Shown here: in pieces, positions 25,810 through 34,507 of the stretch
How positions within the stretch are numbered: position 1 is the stretch's first letter
How the letters are laid out: each line of letters opens with the position of its first letter
Origin: Caballeronia sp.
GTDB taxonomy: Bacteria > Pseudomonadota > Gammaproteobacteria > Burkholderiales > Burkholderiaceae
Length of the DNA: 42,065 nt
Direction of reading: 5' to 3'
Assembly (NCBI RefSeq): GCF_028292365.1
Contig: NZ_JAQGMM010000651.1
Location: 1-42,065, forward strand
Position numbers and translations under genes: made by a program
The notes under the pieces: model-generated
The model's input: only the letters and a program-made list of their open reading frames with translations
Told to the model about the DNA's origin: nothing
The model's database searches: none

Positions 25810-27351
25810 ATGATGGAATTTATTCAGGCAAATCTAAGCTGGCTCGTGGGATGCGTGGTGGCAGTTTTGCTCGCAATCGGTGCATTTTCATTTCGTTCAA
25901 CGCTTGAGTTCTGGTTGAATCACTGGAAATACACGTTTCCGATACTTGGAAAAACGGCACGGCTAGCGCGCAACGGTGTCCACGACCGAAGCGGTTGGAC
26001 TGACTCGGAGCGCACGCTTTGTGGCGACTACAACAAGTTCATCTCTTACTTGTCGAAGGCCGAATTCAGTAAGCGTAACGAGTACCTCGCCAAGTCAGAT
26101 GACAGCGGCCGCTCACCCACCCCGCTCTGGTTGCTTACGTTGCTGTCGGTGCTGGTTATCGCGGAGGGCCTCGGGTTCTCCTATCTGCTGGGAAGCTGGA
26201 TGGCAAGAGATGGCAGCGCGAACACACATACGTTGCTGATGCTCGCAATCGTCTTCGTATTGTGCGTGATCATGGTCTTCCTGACGCACGTCGCTGGACA
26301 CCAGCTGTACCGGTCGAATCTCGTCGCGCGTTGCCGCAAGCAATGGAAGCAAGACAATTCACAGCCGCGCTTTTCGAGCCGAAAGGTGAAACTAGATGAC
26401 GATCAGTCTGTTGATAACGCGGAGCCGGACTACACGCAAACCGCAAATCGCGTCGGAACAGACCATAGCTACTTTATGGTTGGGCTGACTATTGCAGTCA
26501 TCATCGTTATCGCGGGCACGTCGACGTGGATGCGATGGAGCAATTTGAATGCGGAACAAACGCGCGAAGCGATGGGGACAAGCCAGGGTGTCGATGCGGG
26601 GAATCCGTTCGCGACCGCGCCAGTGATTCCCGCCGAACTCTCTTCGAGTCAAAAAGCAGCGGACGATCGCGCCAAGGCTGAAGAGAGTTCGTCGACACGA
26701 AGCGAAGGTGCGGCCGCTTTTATCACACTCGGCGTTATCTTTGTTGTGACGCAAATCGTGGGCATATTCGGGGGATTCGCGTGGGGATTCGGCGGGCGTG
26801 AAAGCCTCGCCGCGTGGAAGACAACGAAGGGTTTCAAGACGTTCGAAGACTACAACAACTACTACGCACCCTTTCGATCCATCGCGCAGTCGCAACTTGA
26901 AAATCTTCAAAAAGCAATGGCTGAGCATGCGGACATAGCTGGGAAATCGTTCTCAAAGACGTTTCGCGATTACGTCATTGAACAGCGCCAACTGGCCGAC
27001 CTGGATGGGGCTCCGCCGGTTGCCATTACCGTTTCCAACATCGCCGGGCTAACTGAAACGGCTTCACGCGACACAGCTGTGTTGAACCCTGCGTCGGCAG
27101 CTCATGCCGCTGCAATCGCTCCCCTTGCCGAACCGGCGAATAACCTGACCGACGATTCTCTGGGTGACCTCGATGCAATTGTGTCTGAAATCGAAGCCAC
27201 GTCCGATGTCAATCGGAAGAAACAGCTCGTCTTGCAGCTCGATGCACCGATTCGTACGAAGGTGGTCGAGGAATTGAAGCTGCGCAAAGAACGCGCCGAG
27301 CAAAACAAGGCGACTCTCCACAACGAGCTGGACGATCTCTTTAGAGCATGA
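25810..27351 (+). CDS. Five-helix inner-membrane protein of unknown function
   Basis: A 513-residue protein that I do not recognise. Hydrophobic segments lie at about 9-27, 106-129, 141-161, 221-240 and 301-325. A charged loop (about 170-218), a Ser/Ala/Glu-rich loop (about 245-298), and a long soluble C-terminal part follow, ending in a heptad-like charged helix (about 460-510) likely to form a coiled coil. The GIFGGFAWGFGG stretch ends the last helix. It starts 17 bases after the OmpA lipoprotein gene (ATGATG; either Met possible), and its stop overlaps the next gene's ATG in ATGA. The arrangement suggests an inner-membrane partner of an envelope-spanning assembly. No MotA, TolQ or ExbB signature is evident. 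Confidence 0.75.
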   Translation: MMEFIQANLSWLVGCVVAVLLAIGAFSFRSTLEFWLNHWKYTFPILGKTARLARNGVHDRSGWTDSERTLCGDYNKFISYLSKAEFSKRNEYLAKSDDSGRSPTPLWLLTLLSVLVIAEGLGFSYLLGSWMARDGSANTHTLLMLAIVFVLCVIMVFLTHVAGHQLYRSNLVARCRKQWKQDNSQPRFSSRKVKLDDDQSVDNAEPDYTQTANRVGTDHSYFMVGLTIAVIIVIAGTSTWMRWSNLNAEQTREAMGTSQGVDAGNPFATAPVIPAELSSSQKAADDRAKAEESSSTRSEGAAAFITLGVIFVVTQIVGIFGGFAWGFGGRESLAAWKTTKGFKTFEDYNNYYAPFRSIAQSQLENLQKAMAEHADIAGKSFSKTFRDYVIEQRQLADLDGAPPVAITVSNIAGLTETASRDTAVLNPASAAHAAAIAPLAEPANNLTDDSLGDLDAIVSEIEATSDVNRKKQLVLQLDAPIRTKVVEELKLRKERAEQNKATLHNELDDLFRA

Positions 27352-28214
27352 GCAAGAACGCAATGTCAAAACGTGTCGCTTACCTTTTCGTCGCCGTGGT
27401 CTTCGGTCTCTGTGCAGATGCTGTCTCAGCCGGAGTGGTGAACGACGTTCCCAGTTGCTATCTGGCAAATCATTTCAAGGTCCCGACTACGAGGCTCGAT
27501 CAAGAGTTTTTCCTGGCAATCGATCAAACCACGGTATTTGACGACCGTCTGCGTGCGCAGATTGTCGATAACGCACTTAGGTCGGTGCGTCCGGCAAGTG
27601 CTTACACGGTGCTTGATTTTTCGGCATTTTCGCAGGGGCGATATACGGAGGTTGTCACCCGCGGCGTGGTCGAGGCACAGTTCCCCGAGAAGAACCGGGA
27701 TGACGTGAGCGAGCGGGCTCTACGAAGTTTTGATGCTTGCATGGGAGGTCAGACTGCATTCGCCAAGAAATCGATAGTCGCAACGATCCAGCAGATAGAA
27801 GCCGGTGCAACGAACGATCTGGCGAAGTCAGATATCCTTGCCGCGTTGAAGGACATAAGCGACAAGATCAGGACGTCGCCCGCGTCGGACAAAGTCCTGT
27901 TCCTCGCGTCTGACATGCTCGAGAACTCATCCATATCGAGCTTCTATTCACGCAATGCGGTGCGTAGGATTGATGCGGCTGCCGAACTCAAGAAAGCGAC
28001 AGCGGCGGGGTTGATTGCAGACTTTGGCGGGGCCCGAGTGTACGTTCTTGGCGCAGGCCTTCTGACAGAGGACGTAAAGAAGACAAAGGTTTACCGCGAC
28101 CCGCTAACCATGGCTGCCTTAAAACAGTTTTGGAGCGAGTACTTTAAACAGTCGAACGCTAACCTGGTCGAGTTTGGTGAGCCCGCCTTGCTCGGCGCGG
28201 TGGGAACGAAGTAG
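27348..28214 (+). CDS. Secreted protein with vWA-like outline, unknown function
   Basis: A 288-residue protein with a cleavable signal peptide (hydrophobic core from residue 10, likely cleavage after AVSA near residue 28). The order of strands and helices looks like a von Willebrand A or Rossmann-type fold: a first strand FFLAIDQTTVF followed by a helix, a strand YTVLDFSAF, a strand KVLFLASDMLENS, and a strand ARVYVLGAG. The MIDAS DxSxS motif would be DQTTV here, so metal binding is doubtful. Two cysteines (about 37 and 130) may form a disulfide. Translation is coupled to the membrane protein by a four-base overlap. Fold call is tentative. Confidence 0.72.
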   Translation: MSKNAMSKRVAYLFVAVVFGLCADAVSAGVVNDVPSCYLANHFKVPTTRLDQEFFLAIDQTTVFDDRLRAQIVDNALRSVRPASAYTVLDFSAFSQGRYTEVVTRGVVEAQFPEKNRDDVSERALRSFDACMGGQTAFAKKSIVATIQQIEAGATNDLAKSDILAALKDISDKIRTSPASDKVLFLASDMLENSSISSFYSRNAVRRIDAAAELKKATAAGLIADFGGARVYVLGAGLLTEDVKKTKVYRDPLTMAALKQFWSEYFKQSNANLVEFGEPALLGAVGTK

Positions 28215-28313
28215 GACGATCAGATGGTGGTACCGGGGAGGCTGTTCACGAGGAGCGTCCTAGTGGTTCGTGGCCAGCCCTCCGTTTCAAGCCAACAACC
28301 GCAACAACTCTGG

Positions 28314-28336
28314 TGGAGCAGAGGTACGCTGCTCCA
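28314..28336. terminator. Hairpin between convergent envelope operon and coiled-coil gene
   Basis: Perfect 8-base inverted repeat TGGAGCAG / CTGCTCCA with a seven-base loop, in the 169-base gap between two convergent genes. No T-run follows. Placement suits a terminator of the three-gene envelope operon. Confidence 0.45.
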
Positions 28337-28383
28337 AGAAGCTCTCCCATCTGGACAGTCGCCCACCCACCACTACGTAGCCC

Positions 28384-28860
28384 TTACTCCCCCTTACTCT
28401 TCCCCGACGACCCCGACTTCGCGCTAGCCGGCGAACGTGCCCGCCACCGGCTGGTCATCTCTCTCCCCGCCACCTCATCCATTGCCACGGCGATCAACTC
28501 GACCCGTTGCTCGCGCGTGAAACTCGCATACGCCACGCCATCGATCACGCCGTGTTTCTTCAACAGATGAACGGCTGCCGACCGGTTCGCCTTCTCGAGT
28601 TCCAGGTCTTCCTGCGCGCTGAGCAACGCCGCTGTCAAACTCGCGACCGCCGCTTTCTCCTGCGCGACGTCGAATTTCATCAGGTCCATCTTGACGTCGA
28701 TGCCAGGCGCATCCGATGACGTACCGAGCCGCAATTGCGTCAGTTCGCGTTTCAAATCGCTTTCCCGACGAAGCGCGCGCTCGAGCTTTTGCGCCATGCC
28801 GGGTTGCGATCGCCCGTGGCCGCGAAAGAGCGTGCTGAAGGTGTTTCCGAGAATTCCCAT
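28384..28860 (-). CDS. Small coiled-coil protein, unknown function
   Basis: A 158-residue soluble protein without signal peptide or membrane segment. Residues about 23-95 are rich in Leu, Glu, Lys and Arg with heptad-like spacing (KLERALRRESDLKRELTQL and a later LLSAQEDLELEKANR), suggesting a coiled coil. The middle (about 100-130) is a compact helical piece, and the tail is basic and Ser-rich (RSPASAKSGSSGKSKG), as in nucleic-acid-associated proteins. It stands alone, convergent with the envelope operon. Function not recognised. Confidence 0.6.
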   Translation of the reverse strand: MGILGNTFSTLFRGHGRSQPGMAQKLERALRRESDLKRELTQLRLGTSSDAPGIDVKMDLMKFDVAQEKAAVASLTAALLSAQEDLELEKANRSAAVHLLKKHGVIDGVAYASFTREQRVELIAVAMDEVAGREMTSRWRARSPASAKSGSSGKSKGE

Positions 28861-29021
28861 ACCGTCATGACCTCGAGATGATTTTGTTCATCGGCGTGCA
28901 CTTGGCGTGAGAGCAGCGTCTCACTCTCGGTATCAACGGCAACTGGAGGCAATTCTTTAGGCTTTTTATGGACCGCATAATTAACGGTATTTTTTACACG
29001 ATGAAAGCTGGAGAAAAGGCG

Positions 29022-29063
29022 AAAAAACGCCCGGTAATCAACATGGTAGGTGATTATCGGGCG
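29022..29063 (-). terminator. Rho-independent terminator of ahpF
   Basis: Stem CGCCCGGTAATCA (29028-29040) and TGATTATCGGGCG (29051-29063), 12 of 13 positions complementary, ten-base loop, followed on the minus strand by six T (the A-run at 29022-29027). It lies about 70 bases after the ahpF stop. Confidence 0.85.
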
Positions 29064-29131
29064 TTCAGTTGCAGCAACCAGGCGGACGCTTAAATAACTA
29101 TCCGTAAGGTAAAACGTTTCGAGCTATCGCT

Positions 29132-30733
29132 TCAGGCGACCGCTTCCTCGGCTTCAGCCTCAACCGTTTCCGTTTCCGTTTCCGTCTCCGAATTCCGGAT
29201 CAGGTAATCGAATGCGCTGAGCGACGCTTTAGCCCCTTCGCCGACCGCGATCACGATCTGCTTGAACGGCACGGTAGTGACGTCGCCGGCCGCGAACACG
29301 CCCGGCACCGACGTCGCGCCCCGCGCATCGACCACGATCTCGCCGTGACGCGACAACTCGACCGTGCCCTTGAGCCATTCCGTATTCGGCACCAGCCCGA
29401 TCTGCACGAATACACCTTCCAGCTCGATGTGTTTCGCTTCACCCGAACTCAGGTCCTTATACGAGAGTCCGTTGACCTTCTTGCTGTCGCCGGTGACTTC
29501 CGTGGTCTGCGCCTGCGTGATGATGGTCACGTTCTTGAGGCTACGCAGCTTGCGTTGGAGCACGGCATCGGCACGCAACTCCGTACCGAATTCGAGCAAC
29601 GTCACCGTGCTGACCAGTCCAGCCAGATCAATCGCGGCTTCAACGCCGGAATTGCCGCCTCCGATCACCGCAACACGCTTGCCCTTGAACAGCGGGCCGT
29701 CGCAATGCGGGCAATACGCCACGCCGTGATTGCGATATTGCTTCTCGCCCGGCACGTTGATTTCGCGCCACCGGGCACCCGTGGCAAGCACGATCGTCTT
29801 CGCTTTCAGCACCGCGCCGTTGGCGAGGCGCACTTCGTGAATCTTGCCCGGCACGAGTGCTTCGGCGCGCTGCACGTCCATGATGTCGACGTCATAGCTT
29901 TTCACGTGCTGCTCAAGCGCCGTTGCGAATTGCGGTCCTTCAGTTGCTTGCACCGAGACGAAGTTTTCGATGGCGAGTGTATCCAGCACTTGTCCGCCAA
30001 AGCGTTCAGCCGCCACGCCGGTCGAGATGCCCTTGCGCGCCGAGTAGATGGCCGCCGCCGCGCCGGCAGGTCCGCCGCCAACGATCAGCACATCGAATAC
30101 GCCTTTCTTTTCGAGCTCTTTCGCGGCACGGGCGCCGGCGTTGCTATCGAGCTTCGCAAGGATTTCTTTCACGCCAGTGCGGCCTTGACCGAATACTTCG
30201 CCGTTCATGTAGACGGTCGGGACGGCCATGATCTGGCGTTGCTCGACTTCGTCCTGGAACAACGCGCCGTCGATGGTGACCTGGCGGATACGCGGATTGA
30301 TGAGGGCCATTACGTTCAGCGCCTGCACGACTTCCGGGCAGTTCTGGCACGAGAGCGAGATATACGTTTCAAACTCATAGTCACCGTCGAGCGCGCGGAT
30401 CTGTTCGATCACCGCGTCGTCGAGTTTGACCGGATGCCCGCCGGTCTGGAGCAGCGCCAGGACCAGCGACGTGAATTCATGGCCCATCGGAATGCCCGCG
30501 AAACGGATGCCCGTGGGTTTGCCCGGTTCGCCGATGGAGAACGAGGGCTTGCGTTGTGCATCGTCGCGCTTTTCGATCACCGCAATGCGGTCCGACAGCG
30601 TCGCGATTTCTTGCAGCAGACCTTGCAGCTCGACGGATTTCGGCGAGTTGTCCAGTGAAGCGACGATCTCGATCGGCCGGCTGACCTTTTCCAGATAGGC
30701 TTTCAACTGAGTCTTGAGGTTGGCTTCCAGCAT
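29132..30733 (-). CDS. ahpF: Alkyl hydroperoxide reductase subunit F
   Basis: A 533-residue flavoprotein disulfide reductase that passes NAD(P)H electrons to AhpC. The N-terminal double-thioredoxin domain carries CQNC at residues 129-132, the same numbering as the E. coli enzyme. The FAD domain starts at [10 protein letters not shown], the second redox pair is in CPHCDGP, and the NAD(P)H site is [11 protein letters not shown]. The start at 30733 ([10 protein letters not shown]) is chosen because it gives this exact numbering; a frame start at 30790 would leave no room for a ribosome-binding site next to the hairpin. The C-terminus has an unusual 20-residue acidic tail. Cotranscribed with ahpC. 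Confidence 0.93.
   Translation of the reverse strand: MLEANLKTQLKAYLEKVSRPIEIVASLDNSPKSVELQGLLQEIATLSDRIAVIEKRDDAQRKPSFSIGEPGKPTGIRFAGIPMGHEFTSLVLALLQTGGHPVKLDDAVIEQIRALDGDYEFETYISLSCQNCPEVVQALNVMALINPRIRQVTIDGALFQDEVEQRQIMAVPTVYMNGEVFGQGRTGVKEILAKLDSNAGARAAKELEKKGVFDVLIVGGGPAGAAAAIYSARKGISTGVAAERFGGQVLDTLAIENFVSVQATEGPQFATALEQHVKSYDVDIMDVQRAEALVPGKIHEVRLANGAVLKAKTIVLATGARWREINVPGEKQYRNHGVAYCPHCDGPLFKGKRVAVIGGGNSGVEAAIDLAGLVSTVTLLEFGTELRADAVLQRKLRSLKNVTIITQAQTTEVTGDSKKVNGLSYKDLSSGEAKHIELEGVFVQIGLVPNTEWLKGTVELSRHGEIVVDARGATSVPGVFAAGDVTTVPFKQIVIAVGEGAKASLSAFDYLIRNSETETETETVEAEAEEAVA
29167..29190. repeat. Hexanucleotide repeat in the ahpF 3' end
   Basis: Three perfect TTTCCG units followed by one TCTCCG unit. 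On the coding (minus) strand they encode alternating Glu-Thr residues in the acidic tail of AhpF. Being in-frame, a unit gain or loss would only change tail length. Confidence 0.8.
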
Positions 30734-30790
30734 GGCGGTTTCGAGTCCGTTTAAAGATGATTTGCTTGCAAAAGACGTGCTGACAGACAT

Positions 30791-30810
30791 CCGGGCCGCG
30801 AACGGCCCGG
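30791..30810 (-). other. Intergenic hairpin between ahpC and ahpF
   Basis: Perfect 8-base stem CCGGGCCG / CGGCCCGG with a four-base loop that reads TTCG on the transcribed strand, a very stable tetraloop. It lies 44 bases after the ahpC stop and 57 bases before the ahpF start, without a T-run. A role in partial termination or in protecting the ahpC mRNA end is likely, giving more AhpC than AhpF. Confidence 0.6.
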
Positions 30811-30854
30811 ATGGTACAGCGCATTACAGCGAGGAATTAGAGCTGTGAAGCAGC

Positions 30855-31418
30855 TTAGATCTTGCCAACGAGGTCGAGCGACGGCGTCAGCGTTTCAGCG
30901 CCCGGCGTCCACTTGGCGGGGCACACTTCGCCCGGGTGTGCTGCGACGTATTGCGCTGCCTGCACCTTGCGCAGCAGTTCGCCAGCGTCACGGCCGATGC
31001 CGTTGTCGTGGATTTCGCACAGCTTGATCTCGCCTTCCGGATTGATCACGAACGTGCCACGCAGCGCCAGACCTTCTTCTTCGATCAGCACGTCGAAGGC
31101 GCGCGAGATCACCAGCGTCGGATCAGCAATCATCGGATACTTGATCTTGGCGATCGTGTCCGACGTGTCATGCCATGCCTTGTGCGTGAAGTGGGTGTCA
31201 GTCGACACGCTATAAATTTCCACGCCGAGCTTCTTGAATTCAGCGTAACGGTCGGCCAGATCGCCGAGTTCGGTCGGGCAAACGAACGTGAAGTCAGCCG
31301 GGTAGAACACCAGGACGGACCATTTGCCCTTCAGGCTTTCATCGGTCACGGTGGTGAAGTCGCCGTTGTGGTAAGCGTTGGCTTTGAACGGTTTGACCTG
31401 GCTGTTGATAATCGGCAT
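30855..31418 (-). CDS. ahpC: Alkyl hydroperoxide reductase subunit C (typical 2-Cys peroxiredoxin)
   Basis: A 187-residue peroxiredoxin of the usual AhpC length. Peroxidatic Cys47 lies in DFTFVCPTE and resolving Cys166 in GEVCPAKW, both at the standard E. coli positions. It reduces hydrogen peroxide and organic hydroperoxides in the cytoplasm and is recycled by AhpF, encoded just downstream. The GGDG-like loop reads DNGIG, and the YF tail that marks sensitive peroxiredoxins is not evident. AAGGA precedes the ATG. OxyR control is the family norm, but I found no complete OxyR site upstream. Confidence 0.95.
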   Translation of the reverse strand: MPIINSQVKPFKANAYHNGDFTTVTDESLKGKWSVLVFYPADFTFVCPTELGDLADRYAEFKKLGVEIYSVSTDTHFTHKAWHDTSDTIAKIKYPMIADPTLVISRAFDVLIEEEGLALRGTFVINPEGEIKLCEIHDNGIGRDAGELLRKVQAAQYVAAHPGEVCPAKWTPGAETLTPSLDLVGKI

Positions 31419-31725
31419 TGCGCGTGTCCTTGTGTTAAGTGATTAAGTGGTTAGGGAGAAGTGAACGAAGTATGAAGGGGGGCGCCCAATATGGAAAATC
31501 GAATGATTTAATGGGGTCGATGTGGTGAGGCTATCAGGGTTAACACGGCATCATCATGCGACGTCAGAAGTCGAACACGCAGGCCGCCGCATGAACGGGG
31601 GCCGCATTTTATCGTTACCGGGAACCTGTTGCCAGTACCGTGGCCGCACGGCAGGTGAACGAACACCACGGGCATGGGCGTTGCGCGCATGCCGCTTTAG
31701 CTAACTGAATTAACCAGGAGGGTGT
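31419..31725. promoter_or_regulatory. Divergent region between ahpC and the NAD(P)-binding reductase gene
   Basis: A 307-base stretch with no gene I can support; short frames on both strands lack ribosome-binding sites. It must contain the ahpC promoter on the minus strand. I could not find the four-part OxyR pattern, only isolated half-sites such as CTAT near 31541. The reductase gene has its own strong Shine-Dalgarno sequence at the right end. Confidence 0.4.
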
Positions 31726-32421
31726 ATGAAAATTGGCATCATTGGCGCGGGTAATATTGGTCGCGTGCTGGCGCTGCGCTGGGTCGAGCGGGGGCATGAG
31801 GTCCTGATCGGCAACTCGCGAGGGCCGGACACGCTGGCCGACGTCGCCAGCGAAACCGGCGCGAAGCCGGCGGAGCTCGCGGACGTGGTACGCGGCGCCG
31901 CTGTAATCGTCGTCACGATCCCCGAAAAGAAAGTGCTGAATCTGCCAGCCGGCTTGTTCAACGATGTGCCGGAAACCACGGTCGTGATCGATACCGGGAA
32001 CTACTATCCGCGTGAGCGCGATGGCCGTATCGACGGCATCGAGTCCGGCATGATGGAAAGCGCATGGGTCGCGCAGCAGATCGGGCGTCCGGTCATCAAG
32101 GCTTTCAACAACATCTACGCGGCGCATTTACGCGATCTCGGCAAGCCCGAGGGCACGCCGGGACGCGTGGCGTTGCCGGTTTCGGGCGATACCGCCGATG
32201 CGAAAGCCGTCGTGATGCAACTGGTCAATGAGATGGGCTTCGATCCGGTGGATAACGGCAGCATCGGCGACTCCTGGCGTCAGCAGCCTGGCACGCCGGT
32301 CTACACGAAGGATTTCGACAGAGAAGGCCTGAAGGCCGGTTTGCAGAAGGCGGAGCGGGCTCGCAAGCCGCAATGGAGTGCGACGGACAAGAGCCCCGGA
32401 AGCTTCGATCACCCCGCATGA
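31726..32421 (+). CDS. NAD(P)-binding F420-dependent-reductase-like oxidoreductase
   Basis: A 231-residue Rossmann protein. The N-terminal GIIGAGNIGRVLALRW is a dinucleotide-binding GxGxxG motif, followed by IGNSRGPDTL, where the NSR segment is typical of NADP(H) 2'-phosphate binding in the FNO-like/ProC-like group. The IDTGNYYPRERDG and VIKAFNNI segments match bacterial NADPH-dependent F420-reductase homologues that occur in organisms lacking F420. AGGAGG stands upstream of the ATG. It is a single-gene unit next to the peroxide-defence genes. Substrate unknown. Confidence 0.85.
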   Translation: MKIGIIGAGNIGRVLALRWVERGHEVLIGNSRGPDTLADVASETGAKPAELADVVRGAAVIVVTIPEKKVLNLPAGLFNDVPETTVVIDTGNYYPRERDGRIDGIESGMMESAWVAQQIGRPVIKAFNNIYAAHLRDLGKPEGTPGRVALPVSGDTADAKAVVMQLVNEMGFDPVDNGSIGDSWRQQPGTPVYTKDFDREGLKAGLQKAERARKPQWSATDKSPGSFDHPA

Positions 32422-32428
32422 AGCCGCA

Positions 32429-32458
32429 CGGCGACGGGCCTTCCAAAGCCCGTCGCCG
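32429..32458. terminator. Bidirectional hairpin between convergent reductase and binding-protein genes
   Basis: Perfect 11-base stem CGGCGACGGGC / GCCCGTCGCCG with an eight-base loop. It lies 7 bases after the reductase stop and 45 bases from the binding-protein stop. No T-run, but strength and placement fit a shared terminator. Confidence 0.65.
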
Positions 32459-32503
32459 CGTGGTTCAAACCGAAAGTTGAAGCCGGCGGGTGAAGCCAAC
32501 TTC

Positions 32504-34162
32504 TTAGTCGAGCGAGATGCCGTCGAAACGATGACCGCCCAGCGGGCTGATCTCGTAGCCCTTGACGTCTTTCGTCATCAACTGAAACGCGTTGGCGTGG
32601 GCGATCGGCGTGTACGGGACCTGATCCTTGAACACGACCTGCGCCTGCTCATACAGCTTGGTGCGGGTCGGCTGGTCGGTAATCAGCCGAGCTCTGCCGA
32701 GCAGATCGTCGAATTGCTTGTTGCACCACTTCGCCACGTTGCTGCCATGCACGGCGTCGCAGCCGAGGGTCGTGCCGAGCCAGTTGTCCGGGTCGCCGTT
32801 GTCGCCCATCCAGCCGTAAAGGATGGCGTCGTGCTCGCCGCCTTCTTTCGCGCGCTTGTTATATTCGGCCCATTCGTACGTCACAATGTTCGCTTTAACG
32901 CCGATCTTCGCCCAGTCCGATTGAATCAATTGCGCCATCAGGCGAGCATTCGGGTTGTAGCCGCGCTGCACGGGCATGGCCCATAGCGTGATCGAAAAGC
33001 CGTTCGGAAAACCCGCTTGCTTCAGCAGATCACGGGCCTTCGCGGGATCGTAGGGAGCGTCTTTCAACGCCTTGTTATACGACCATTGCGATGGCGGCAT
33101 CGGATTCGAAGCCACAGTCGCGGCCCCGTCGTAGACGCTCTTCAGGATGGCCGGTTTATCGACGGCCATGTCCAGAGCACGACGCACCAGCACGTTATCA
33201 AGTGGCTTATGCGTGGTGTTGTAGCCAACATAGGCCACGTTGAAACCCACTCCCGAGAGCACCGCGAGTTTGGGATTGCTGCGCGCGGTCTGGATATCGG
33301 CGGGGCGCGGGAAAGCTGTCATCTGGCATTCGCCGCCTGCGAGCTTCTGCATGCGCACAGCCGCGTCGGGCGTGATGGCAAACACCAGTTTCGCGATATG
33401 CACGTCCTTCTTGTTCCAGAAGTACGGATGCGCGTCGTAGCGGATGATCGCGTCTTTTTGGTAGTCACGGAACACGAATGGGCCGGTGCCCACGGGCTTT
33501 TGATTCAGGTCTTCTGTCTTGCCGGCCTTGAGCAACTGGTCGGCGTATTGCGCCGACACAATGGAGGCGAACTCCATCGCTATGTTACGCACGAAGACCA
33601 CGTCCGACGTGTGCAGCGTAAAGCGCACGGTGTAGTCGTCGAGTTTTTCAACCGATGCAATGTTCTTGTCGTAGCCGAGATCGCTGAGATACGGGAAGCT
33701 GACCGGATGCGCTTTCTGGAACGGATTGTCCGGATCGATCATGCGTTTGAACGTGAAGACGACGTCGTCCGCATCGAAGTCGCGCGTGGGCTTGAACCAG
33801 GGTGTGGTCTGAAACTTGACGCCGTGGCGGAGATGAAACGTGAAAGTCTTGGCATCGGGCGACTCGTCCCATGACTCGGCCAGACCCGGCACCAGGTTGA
33901 GCGAACCGCGCTCGAATTCGACCAGGGTGTCGTAGACTGCGTGCGCGCCGGCGTCGAAGTCGGTGCTGGTGGTGTACTGCGCGGAATCGAAGCCGGCCGG
34001 ACTGCCTTCGGAACAGAACACCAGGGTTTTGCCCGCCGCGTGGGCCGTGCCGGCGAGCGCCCCAAGGGCCGCAAATGCGCAAACGGCGGTGCAAACGGCG
34101 GTGCGGGCCAGCTTGCGGGCGGGGGCGAGGAATGAGTCGGACGGCAGGCTTTTATGTGGCAT
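32504..34162 (-). CDS. Dipeptide/oligopeptide-type ABC substrate-binding protein (SBP family 5, DppA-like)
   Basis: A 552-residue periplasmic binding protein. The signal peptide has a basic N-terminus and hydrophobic core ending in a TAHA cleavage site near residue 43. The mature part opens with KTLVFCSEGSPAGFD and has the family landmarks PKTFTFHLRHGVKF and NPMPPSQWSYN, as in DppA. The start at 34162 is chosen because it puts the signal peptide at the N-terminus; the frame extends 26 residues upstream. No dpp permease or ATPase genes follow (a convergent gene does), so it is an orphan that must use a transporter elsewhere. Dipeptide or haem/ALA-like ligands are possible. Confidence 0.88.
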   Translation of the reverse strand: MPHKSLPSDSFLAPARKLARTAVCTAVCAFAALGALAGTAHAAGKTLVFCSEGSPAGFDSAQYTTSTDFDAGAHAVYDTLVEFERGSLNLVPGLAESWDESPDAKTFTFHLRHGVKFQTTPWFKPTRDFDADDVVFTFKRMIDPDNPFQKAHPVSFPYLSDLGYDKNIASVEKLDDYTVRFTLHTSDVVFVRNIAMEFASIVSAQYADQLLKAGKTEDLNQKPVGTGPFVFRDYQKDAIIRYDAHPYFWNKKDVHIAKLVFAITPDAAVRMQKLAGGECQMTAFPRPADIQTARSNPKLAVLSGVGFNVAYVGYNTTHKPLDNVLVRRALDMAVDKPAILKSVYDGAATVASNPMPPSQWSYNKALKDAPYDPAKARDLLKQAGFPNGFSITLWAMPVQRGYNPNARLMAQLIQSDWAKIGVKANIVTYEWAEYNKRAKEGGEHDAILYGWMGDNGDPDNWLGTTLGCDAVHGSNVAKWCNKQFDDLLGRARLITDQPTRTKLYEQAQVVFKDQVPYTPIAHANAFQLMTKDVKGYEISPLGGHRFDGISLD

Positions 34163-34507
34163 GTAAGGTCGGTGAAGGTTGAGAGGCGGCGCCCGGAGGC
34201 GACCAAGCGTGCCGAAGTAACCGGATACTTTACCAACCACGGAATTTTTGACGAAGCGATACGTTCTTCTTTAGATATAAGGAAATCAGCCGTGGGTATT
34301 TGGGGCAACTTCATGCACCCTTTCGCGCGCCTTTTCACGCAGCTTTTCATTCAGCCGCCAAGGGCCTATGGGTCCGCAGGCTGCAAATATTTCCCGGGCG
34401 TTTTAACATGTCGGACCGGGCGCTCCCGCTTTTTTCCGGCTTCTTGCTAAAGTTACCGATTAATGACCGGCACGCGGCCCACGCCCTCCTATGCAGTACA
34501 AGAGAAC
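34163..34507. promoter_or_regulatory. Divergent region between DppA-like gene and ribA
   Basis: A 345-base stretch without a supported gene. TTGACG at 34248-34253 and TAGATA at 34272-34277, 18 bases apart, form a plausible sigma-70 promoter towards ribA, which would give a leader of about 220 bases. I saw no FMN-riboswitch (RFN) hallmark in that leader, though I cannot fold it. Confidence 0.35.

Noticed and set aside
24137..28214. Zorya-like or Tol/Mot-type motor identity for the envelope operon.
   Set aside because: The OmpA domain fits, but the membrane protein shows no MotA/TolQ/ExbB-type helix pattern or signature and no helicase or nuclease partner is present.
28224..28427. Small plus-strand frame of 67 residues after the envelope operon.
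   Set aside because: Low-complexity composition, contains the candidate terminator hairpin, and overlaps the convergent coiled-coil gene.
29345..30658. Plus-strand 437-residue frame opposite ahpF.
   Set aside because: A shadow frame of a highly conserved gene; the translation is rich in His and Arg and has no family features.
31419..31725. OxyR site upstream of ahpC.
   Set aside because: Only isolated half-sites were found; the four-part spacing pattern is absent, so I did not annotate it.
32378..33874. Plus-strand frames of 202 and 285 residues opposite the DppA-like gene.
   Set aside because: Both are complementary shadows of a clear binding-protein gene.
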